Positions 15,668 through 20,594 of a DNA stretch of 20,594 bases are shown here, piece after piece. This DNA comes from CAZPGL01 sp964586175. GTDB lineage: Bacteria > Actinomycetota > Acidimicrobiia > Acidimicrobiales > MedAcidi-G1. The stretch covers positions 1-20,594 of the forward strand of contig CAZPGL010000035.1 of NCBI GenBank assembly GCA_964586175.1. Reading direction: 5' to 3'. Below the pieces are notes generated by a model. The model saw nothing but the letters and a program-made list of their open reading frames with translations, did no database searches and was not told the origin of the DNA. Both the position numbers and the translations under genes were made by a program. Each line of letters opens with the position of its first letter. The stretch's first letter is position 1.

Positions 15668-15825
15668 GATCCTCGGGGTTGGGTGCAATTCCCGACCGGC
15701 GGTGAGCCGCCACCTCCCAAGGGTGGCGGTCCAGCCCGCGAACCCCGGTGCGGCCCTTGGGCCGGATCGGGGCCGATCAGGTGTGACTCCTGGGCCGACG
15801 GTGACAGTCCGGATGGGAGAGGATC
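15668..15825 (+). ncRNA. FMN riboswitch (RFN element)
   Basis: This aptamer senses flavin mononucleotide and represses riboflavin genes. The conserved blocks are in order: TCGGGG followed by GGGTGCAATTCCCGACCGGCGG (two parts, 15673-15702), the variable stem with AGCCCGCGA (15733-15741), GGCCGATCAGGTG (15771-15783), ACTCCTGGGCCGACGGTGACAG (15786-15807) and TCCGGATGGGAGA (15808-15820). The closing P1 stem is GATCCTC (15668-15674) with GAGGATC (15819-15825). Between it and ribE lie about 109 bases with GC-rich hairpins, for example CGACAC/GTGTCG at 15832-15848, but no T-run, so control is more likely at translation than by intrinsic termination. Confidence 0.96.
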
Positions 15826-15934
15826 GCCCGACGACACCATTCGTGTCGGTGCCCTTCGTGGGCGTCGGCCGTCGTCGGCCGGTCATCGCCTGTCGCCACC
15901 TCCGTGGATCCACCCGGAAGGAAGACCCAGGCGC

Positions 15935-16576
15935 ATGTTCACCGGCATCGTTGAGGAGATGGGCACCGTGCGTGCCGTCGAACCCGTCGGTGACGGGTGC
16001 CGCCTCGTCGTGGGTGCTGCCACCGTGCTGGGCGACGTGACCATGGGGGCGTCGATCGCCGTCAACGGCTGCTGTCTCACCGTCACCGGTTTCGGCGACG
16101 ACGACGGGCCCTGGTTCAGTGCCGACGCCGTGCCCGAAACCCTGGCCCGCACGACCCTGGGTGCCGCCTCCGCCGGCGACCCGGTGAACCTCGAGCGCTC
16201 GATGGCCGCCGACGGCCGCTTCGGTGGCCACGTCGTCCAGGGTCACGTCGACACCGTCACCGAGGTGGTGGCGGTGTCCGAGCACGACGACGGGTCCCGC
16301 CGGCTGACCTTCGAGGTGCCACCTGCCCTGGCCGGCCAGATCGTCGAGAAGGGGTCGGTGGCCCTCGACGGTGTGAGCCTCACCGTGGCCGACCTGGCCG
16401 TGGACGGGGCGGCCGCCACCTTCGACATCGCCGTCGTGCCCCACACCCTGTCCGTGACCACCTTCGGCCGGCTGGCCGCCGGCGACCGGGTCAACGTCGA
16501 GGTCGACGTGCTGGCCCGGTACGTGGCCGGTCTGGTCGCCGCCCGGTCGACCTCACCCATCGAGGAGCAGAGCTGA
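15935..16576 (+). CDS. ribE: Riboflavin synthase, alpha subunit
   Basis: This enzyme dismutates two 6,7-dimethyl-8-ribityllumazines to riboflavin and a pyrimidinedione recycled by RibH. The 213-residue product starts with the family signature MFTGIVEEMG and has two tandem lumazine-binding barrels. The first spans about 1-92 with VNGCCLTVT, the second about 95-195 with GGHVVQGHVDTV and LDGVSLTV. The start is ATG 15935, with GGAAGGAAG at 15916-15924; longer in-frame starts fall inside the riboswitch and are rejected. It is the first gene after the FMN riboswitch. Its stop overlaps the ribBA start (TGATG). The symbol follows E. coli-style naming (ribE in some genomes, ribC in others). Confidence 0.97.
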   Translation: MFTGIVEEMGTVRAVEPVGDGCRLVVGAATVLGDVTMGASIAVNGCCLTVTGFGDDDGPWFSADAVPETLARTTLGAASAGDPVNLERSMAADGRFGGHVVQGHVDTVTEVVAVSEHDDGSRRLTFEVPPALAGQIVEKGSVALDGVSLTVADLAVDGAAATFDIAVVPHTLSVTTFGRLAAGDRVNVEVDVLARYVAGLVAARSTSPIEEQS

Positions 16577-17796
16577 TGTCCCTGGCCCGGATTGAAGACG
16601 CCATCGAGGCCTACGCACGGGGAGAGTTCCTCGTCGTGGTCGACGATGAGGACCGCGAGAACGAGGGCGACCTCATCATCGCCGCCGATGCCATGACGCC
16701 GGAGAAGATGGCGTTCATGATCCGTCACACCAGCGGTGTGATCTGCGCGCCCATGTCCGACGAACGGGCCGACGCCCTCGACCTGCCGTTGATGGTCGTC
16801 GACAACACCGAGTCGATGCGCACCGCCTTCACTGTGTCGGTCGACCTGGTGGAGGGCACCAGCACCGGGATTTCGGCGGCCGACCGTTCGGCGACCGTCA
16901 ACGCCCTGGCCGACCCGACCAGGGCCCGCACCGAGTTCGCCCGTCCCGGCCACATCTTCCCGCTGCGGGCCCGGGCCGGTGGCGTGCTCAAGCGGGCCGG
17001 CCACACCGAGGCCGCCGTCGACTTGTGCGCCCTGGCCGACCGCGGACCGGTGGGGGTGCTGTGCGAGATCGTCAACGACGACGGCACGATGGCCCGGGTC
17101 CCCGACCTCGAGGTGTTCGCCGAGGAACACGGGTTGCTGTTCATCACCATCGCCGACCTGATCCGCCACCGGCGCCGGCACGAGAAGCTGGTCGAGCACT
17201 TCGCGTCGGCCCGCATCCCCACCCGGTACGGCGAGTTCACCGCCCACGCCTACCGGTCCACGCTCGACGAGGACGAGCACGTGGCCTACGTGCTGGGCGA
17301 TCTGGCGTCGGCCGACGCACCGCTGGTGCGGGTGCATTCCGAGTGCCTGACCGGGGATCTGCTCGGGTCCATCCGCTGTGACTGTGGGTCGCAGCTCGAC
17401 GCCGCCCTGCGGGCGGTCGGCGAGGAGGGCGCCGGGGTGATCGTGTACCTGCGGGGCCACGAGGGGCGAGGCATCGGCATCGGCCACAAGTTGCGGGCCT
17501 ACGAGCTTCAAGACGAAGGCCTCGACACCGTCGACGCCAACCTTCAGCAGGGACTACCGGTGGATTCCCGAGAGTACGGCGTCGGGGCGCAGATCCTGTC
17601 CGATCTGGGTCTGACCGAGATGCGCCTCATGACGAACAATCCGATCAAGTACGGGGGCCTGGAAGGGTATGGCCTCCAGATCGTCGGCCGGGTGGCGTTG
17701 CGCACCGCGCCCAACGAGGAGAACATCCGCTATCTCGAGACCAAGCGGGAGCGCCTCGGCCATCTGCTCGACGACGCGACCGGCGAGGGGGCCTGA
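16576..17796 (+). CDS. ribBA: Bifunctional DHBP synthase/GTP cyclohydrolase II
   Basis: RibBA supplies both early precursors of riboflavin: the N-terminal part makes 3,4-dihydroxy-2-butanone 4-phosphate from ribulose 5-phosphate, and the C-terminal part opens GTP. In the 406-residue product the RibB domain (about 1-200) has the metal/substrate loop DDEDRENEGD (23-32), HTSG (51-54), STGIS and GHTEAAVDL (142-150). The RibA domain (about 207-400) has the zinc cysteines C257, C268 and C270, spaced as in E. coli RibA, then RGHEGRGIG (293-301) and the REYGVGAQIL segment. Both halves look catalytically complete. ATG 16576 shares a base with the ribE stop, and ribH begins three bases after this gene. 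Confidence 0.97.
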   Translation: MSLARIEDAIEAYARGEFLVVVDDEDRENEGDLIIAADAMTPEKMAFMIRHTSGVICAPMSDERADALDLPLMVVDNTESMRTAFTVSVDLVEGTSTGISAADRSATVNALADPTRARTEFARPGHIFPLRARAGGVLKRAGHTEAAVDLCALADRGPVGVLCEIVNDDGTMARVPDLEVFAEEHGLLFITIADLIRHRRRHEKLVEHFASARIPTRYGEFTAHAYRSTLDEDEHVAYVLGDLASADAPLVRVHSECLTGDLLGSIRCDCGSQLDAALRAVGEEGAGVIVYLRGHEGRGIGIGHKLRAYELQDEGLDTVDANLQQGLPVDSREYGVGAQILSDLGLTEMRLMTNNPIKYGGLEGYGLQIVGRVALRTAPNEENIRYLETKRERLGHLLDDATGEGA

Positions 17797-17798
17797 CC

Positions 17799-18263
17799 GT
17801 GCACGAGATCGACGTGGTGCTCGACGGTGGCGGCCTGCGGGTCGGCATCGTGGCCGGCCGGTTCAACGACGCCATTTCACAGCCGTTGATCGACGGCACC
17901 CGGGCCCGCCTGGTGGACCTGGGGGTCGACGACGGCGACATCAGCCTGGTGTGGGTGGCCGGGGCCTTCGAGATCCCGTTGGCGGCCCGGGCGATGGCGT
18001 CGTCGGGGCGGGTCGACGCCGTGGTCTGTCTGGGGGCCGTGGTGCGGGGCGAGACACCGCACTTCGACTACGTGGCCGGCGAGGCCGCCTCGGGGATCAT
18101 GCGGGTCGGCCAGGACACCGGCGTGCCGGTGGTTTTCGGGGTGCTCACGACCGACGACTTCGCCCAAGCCATCGAGCGGGCCGCCGTCGACCGGGGCAAC
18201 AAGGGCGCCGACTGTGCCGATGCCGCCGTCGAGATGGTGCAGCTCATCCGCCAGCTGGGCTGA
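17799..18263 (+). CDS. ribH: 6,7-dimethyl-8-ribityllumazine synthase
   Basis: RibH condenses the pyrimidine intermediate with DHBP to give lumazine, usually as a pentamer or a 60-subunit capsid. The 154-residue product has VAGRFND (18-24), with the aromatic residue that stacks on substrate at F22. It also has VAGAFEIPLA (53-62), the catalytic His88 in RGETPHFDYV, FGVLTTD (113-119) and NKGAD (134-138). The start is GTG 17799, two bases after the ribBA stop. It is the last gene of the riboswitch-controlled cluster. Its final 20 bases overlap the 3' end of the gene on the opposite strand. No ribD-like gene follows. Confidence 0.97.
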   Translation: MHEIDVVLDGGGLRVGIVAGRFNDAISQPLIDGTRARLVDLGVDDGDISLVWVAGAFEIPLAARAMASSGRVDAVVCLGAVVRGETPHFDYVAGEAASGIMRVGQDTGVPVVFGVLTTDDFAQAIERAAVDRGNKGADCADAAVEMVQLIRQLG

Positions 18264-18675
18264 CCGGAGCCAGGTCCTGTCCGAAGCTGTACTCCACCAC
18301 GTTGCCGTCGGGGTCGCTCAGGGCGCAGATGTAGCCGACAGGTGGCGGCAGCTCGTGGGCTTCCCAGGCCAGACAGCCGGCGGCCCGTCCCCGCTCGGCG
18401 ACGGCGTCGACCTCGGCCCGGGTGTCCAGCTCGATGCCGAGGTGGGCGAGGGGCCCCAGGGGTGACGGCGGTGGAGCCTCGCCGCCGACGCCCGTGCCGA
18501 TGAGCACGATGACGAACGGTGATGGACCGGTGCCCGGGTCGGCCAGCCACGCCACCCGGTACGGGTCGTCGTCCCGTTGATGGATGGGCCGCAGCGGGGT
18601 GTGCTCGGCGTACCAGGCCAGCGAGGCGTCCAGATCGGCACAGGTCAGGGCCAGGTGGGTGAACGTCGGCGGCAT
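18244..18675 (-). CDS. VOC/glyoxalase-fold protein
   Basis: This 143-residue protein has the vicinal-oxygen-chelate layout. An N-terminal half begins FTHLALTCADLDASLAWYAE (5-24), and a C-terminal half has LAHLGIELDT (76-85) and ends in the diagnostic DPDGNVVEYSF (121-131). Likely metal ligands are H7, H78 and E128. Family members include glyoxalase I, dioxygenases, epimerases and fosfomycin/bleomycin resistance proteins; which one this is cannot be decided. It is the only minus-strand gene. It converges on ribH with a 20-base overlap at the 3' ends. ATG (18673-18675) has a -10-like hexamer six bases upstream, so it is probably leaderless. Confidence 0.85.
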   Translation of the reverse strand: MPPTFTHLALTCADLDASLAWYAEHTPLRPIHQRDDDPYRVAWLADPGTGPSPFVIVLIGTGVGGEAPPPSPLGPLAHLGIELDTRAEVDAVAERGRAAGCLAWEAHELPPPVGYICALSDPDGNVVEYSFGQDLAPVSPAGG

Positions 18676-18681
18676 GGGGCG

Positions 18682-18687
18682 AGGTTA
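18682..18687 (-). promoter_or_regulatory. Putative -10 element for the VOC gene (leaderless type)
   Basis: Read on the minus strand this is TAACCT, followed by CGCCCC and the ATG: the same six-base spacer sequence as in front of dxr. The corresponding -35 position would fall in the left arm of the adjacent palindrome. Confidence 0.5.
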
Positions 18688-18693
18688 CGCCAC

Positions 18694-18740
18694 CCCCGAC
18701 ATGCAACGGTGGGGACTGGCCCCACCGTTGCATGTCGGGG
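18694..18740. repeat. Perfect 21-bp inverted repeat with a 5-base loop
   Basis: The arm CCCCGACATGCAACGGTGGGG (18694-18714, given in two parts: CCCCGACATG and CAACGGTGGGG) is exactly complementary to 18720-18740, with ACTGG between. It lies between the divergently transcribed VOC gene and rpsO. No T-run follows on either strand. It is far longer than a usual repressor site and has the look of a REP-like or other dispersed palindromic element, or a strong RNA hairpin. No other copy is seen in the window. Confidence 0.9.
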
Positions 18741-18771
18741 TCCGTGGGGTGGTCGGCGGGGGCATCGCTGG

Positions 18772-18777
18772 TACCCT
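18772..18777 (+). promoter_or_regulatory. Putative -10 element for rpsO
   Basis: TACCCT preceded by TGG, in the same GGTANNNT context as the other promoters here. A start near 18784 would give a leader of about 117 bases containing two stem-loops. No strong -35 is visible. Confidence 0.5.
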
Positions 18778-18790
18778 TGCCGCCTGTGGG

Positions 18791-18837
18791 CGACCCGACG
18801 TGGGTCGTTCAGGGTCGGATCCGAAGACCTCCGGCCC
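18791..18837 (+). promoter_or_regulatory. Structured rpsO leader (two stem-loops), possible S15 autoregulatory RNA
   Basis: The first stem pairs CGACCC (18791-18796) with GGGTCG (18802-18807) around GACGT. The second pairs GGGTCGG (18812-18818) with CCGGCCC (18831-18837), including one G-U pair. S15 represses its own synthesis by binding leader RNA in several phyla, with different structures in each. That this leader does so is inference. Confidence 0.35.
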
Positions 18838-18900
18838 TTCCGTATGGCTTCCGGTGACGCGTTGCGTGCCACGAGGCCGGGTCCGACACCCGAGGTAGAG

Positions 18901-19170
18901 ATGCCGACCAACCTGCCCCCCAAGGCCGACACGATGGCCGAGCACCGGCTGCACGAGACCGACACTGGTTCTCCCGAAGTGCAGATCGCTCTGCTCAGCG
19001 ACCGTATCAACCACCTCACCGAGCACCTGAAGGTCCACAAGAAGGACCATCACAGCCGGCGAGGCCTGTTGATGCTGGTGGGTCGCCGCCGGCGCCTGCT
19101 CGACTACGTCGCCGAAAACGACGTCGAGCGGTACCGGGCGGTCATCGCCAAGCTGGGGCTGCGTCGATAA
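18901..19170 (+). CDS. rpsO: 30S ribosomal protein S15
   Basis: S15 is a primary 16S rRNA-binding protein of the platform and forms an inter-subunit bridge. ATG 18901 gives exactly the family length of 89 residues, with a ribosome-binding site (CGAGGTAGAG) directly before it. The signature runs from DTGSPEVQIALL, through HLTEHLKVHKKDHHSRRGLL, to GRRRRLLDYV, and the protein ends KLGLRR, as in almost all S15 proteins. An open frame extends upstream but encodes nothing conserved. The rpsO-pnp arrangement is widely conserved. A structured 5' leader may allow feedback by S15. Confidence 0.97.
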   Translation: MPTNLPPKADTMAEHRLHETDTGSPEVQIALLSDRINHLTEHLKVHKKDHHSRRGLLMLVGRRRRLLDYVAENDVERYRAVIAKLGLRR

Positions 19171-19387
19171 CGACACCTCGAGAACGTCACGACGCCCGTC
19201 GCCGTGACGATTCGCGTCGGGGTCCGATTTCACGGAACCGACAACCCAAGCGGTGACACCGGTGGAACCGGCGGTCATCAGTGCCAGTTGCGTGCCGCTC
19301 GGCGCGTCGAGCCTTCAAGGGCCGGCGGGTCGGGATGCATCGAACTGGAGACTGGTGGTCCCGACCGTTCCGCCGATCGTCATCGGT

Positions 19388-19412
19388 CCCGGCCGGGAAC
19401 GTCCCGACCGGG
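19388..19412 (+). other. Strong hairpin immediately upstream of pnp
   Basis: CCCGGCCGGGA (19388-19398) pairs with TCCCGACCGGG (19402-19412) with one mismatch in 11 and an ACG loop. It ends 20 bases before the pnp ATG and just before the AAGGAAAA ribosome-binding site. No T-run follows. In E. coli a pnp leader stem is cut by RNase III and mediates PNPase autocontrol; this stem could play a comparable part. Confidence 0.45.
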
Positions 19413-19432
19413 CACACGACACAAGGAAAACA

Positions 19433-20594
19433 ATGACTTCTGCCCAGACCTTCTCGCACACGTTCAGCGGGACCGACAAGACCATGTCCTTCGAGACCGG
19501 TCGCCTGGCCGGCCTGGCCGGCGGCGCGGTGCTGGCCCGGATCGGTGATTCCACCGTGCTGGTGACCGCTACCGGCGCCAAGTCGCCCCGTCCCGGTGCC
19601 GACTTCTTCCCGCTGACCGTCGACATCGAGGAGCGCATGTACGCCGCGGGCAAGATCCCCGGTTCGTTCTTCCGCCGTGAGGGCCGTGCGCCCGAGTCGG
19701 CCATTCTCACCTGCCGGCTCATCGACCGCCCGCTGCGGCCGATGTTCCCCGACGGGTTCCGTAACGAGGTCCACATCGTCGGCACCGTCATGGGCGCCGA
19801 CATGGAGAACCCCCACGACGTGCTGGCCCTGAACGGTGCCTCGGCGGCGCTCATGCTGTCCGGCATCCCGTTTGACGGTCCGGTCGGTGCCGTGCGCATC
19901 GCCTGGTCGGCGGCCGGCGAGTGGATCGCCCACCCCACCTACGAAGAGGGCACCGACTCGGCGTTCGAGATGGTCGTCGCCGGACGTCTCCTCGACGACG
20001 GCGACGTCGCCGTCATGATGGTCGAGGCCGGCGGCACCGAAGCCACGTGGGAGGTCTACGAGGCCGGTGCCCCCAAGGTCGACGAGGCCGTGCTGGCCGA
20101 CGGCCTCGAGTTCTCGAAGCAGTTCATCCGCGAGGTCATCGAACTCCAGCAGGAGATGGTGGCCGCGGTGGGCGCTCCGGCGACCATGCCGTACACGGTG
20201 TCGGTCGACTACTCCGACGAGATCCTCGCCGCTGTCGACGCTGCGGGCCGTGAGCGCATCGCCGCCTCACAGGCCATCGCCGACAAGTCCGAGCGCGGTG
20301 CCGCCGAGGCCGAGGTCAAGGCGGCTCTGCTCGACGAGCTGGCAGGCCAGTTCGAGGACGTTGACGGGGCCGACCGCCAGATCAGCGCCGCCGTCCGGTC
20401 GGTCACCAAGTCGGTGGTGCGTCAGCGCATCATCGACGAGCAGGTCCGCATCGACGGCCGCGGCCCGGCCGACATCCGGGCCCTGTCCTCGGACGTGGCG
20501 GTGATCCCCACCGCCCACGGTTCGGGCCTGTTCCAGCGGGGCGAGACCCAGGTGCTGAACTTCACCACCCTGGGCACCGGCCGCATGGACCAGA
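19433..20594 (+). CDS. pnp: Polyribonucleotide nucleotidyltransferase (PNPase), N-terminal part
   Basis: PNPase degrades RNA 3' to 5' using phosphate, and in actinobacteria may also add 3' tails. The gene runs off the right edge after 387 complete codons. The visible protein begins MTSAQTFSHTFSG and contains the first RNase PH domain, with GRLAGLAGGAVLARIGDSTVL in the first 50 residues. KIPGSFFRREGRAPESAILT and CRLIDRPLRPMFPDGF follow. A helical linker comes next, and the start of the second RNase PH domain has RIDGRGPADIR and HGSGLFQRGETQVL just before the edge. The KH and S1 domains lie outside. ATG 19433 has AAGGAAAA at 19423-19430. The gap after rpsO is 262 bases and holds only hairpins. 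The mismatch-free reading frame suggests an intact gene. Confidence 0.97.
   Translation, partial: MTSAQTFSHTFSGTDKTMSFETGRLAGLAGGAVLARIGDSTVLVTATGAKSPRPGADFFPLTVDIEERMYAAGKIPGSFFRREGRAPESAILTCRLIDRPLRPMFPDGFRNEVHIVGTVMGADMENPHDVLALNGASAALMLSGIPFDGPVGAVRIAWSAAGEWIAHPTYEEGTDSAFEMVVAGRLLDDGDVAVMMVEAGGTEATWEVYEAGAPKVDEAVLADGLEFSKQFIREVIELQQEMVAAVGAPATMPYTVSVDYSDEILAAVDAAGRERIAASQAIADKSERGAAEAEVKAALLDELAGQFEDVDGADRQISAAVRSVTKSVVRQRIIDEQVRIDGRGPADIRALSSDVAVIPTAHGSGLFQRGETQVLNFTTLGTGRMDQ

Noticed and set aside
15683..15934. Upstream extension of the ribE frame
   Set aside because: It lies within the FMN riboswitch, and the conserved MFTGIVEE start with a ribosome-binding site is at 15935.
1..20594. 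Mobile element, phage or horizontally acquired island
   Set aside because: Composition is even, gene order is conserved housekeeping, and no integrase, transposase or flanking direct repeats are visible.

Overview
The window is a GC-rich chromosomal segment, about 70% G+C by eye, from what looks like an actinomycete-type bacterium. The gene order and composition fit Actinomycetota, and a deep-branching group such as Acidimicrobiia is possible, but the class is inference. It is core housekeeping DNA: I see no rRNA, tRNA, transposase, phage gene or CRISPR array. A run of exactly 100 Ns at 10055-10154 marks a draft-assembly gap inside infB.

Layout. (1) 1-3561 (+): the 3' end of rpsB, then tsf, pyrH, frr and cdsA, covering translation elongation and recycling, UMP kinase and CDP-diacylglycerol synthesis. 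(2) 3614-7458 (+): dxr, an RseP/Rip1-type site-2 protease, and ispG, which places two MEP isoprenoid steps around an intramembrane protease. (3) 7490-13853 (+): a promoter and a leader carrying a terminator-like hairpin, then rimP, nusA, ylxR, infB, rbfA and truB, the classic transcription/translation operon. (4) 13898-15607 (+): ribF and an overlapping TauE/SafE-type membrane protein. (5) 15647-18263 (+): an FMN riboswitch followed by ribE, ribBA and ribH. (6) 18244-18687 (-): a VOC/glyoxalase-fold protein converging on ribH with a 20-nt overlap. (7) 18694-20594: a perfect 21-bp-arm palindrome, then rpsO and the 5' two-thirds or so of pnp.

The genes fit together as follows. RimP, RbfA, TruB, IF2, S15, S2, EF-Ts, RRF and NusA make and run ribosomes and couple transcription to translation. 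PNPase degrades RNA. RibE, RibBA and RibH make riboflavin under FMN feedback, and RibF converts it to FMN and FAD. RibD, needed for the deaminase and reductase steps, is not in the window.

Points worth a second look: ylxR has an intact protein signature but no canonical start codon; infB appears frame-shifted only because a placeholder gap interrupts an 18-nt repeat; several promoters share a GGTANNNT-type -10 placed 6-10 nt before the start codon, suggesting leaderless transcripts; the rimP leader looks like an attenuator; and a long perfect palindrome sits between the VOC gene and rpsO. I found no convincing undescribed multi-gene system.
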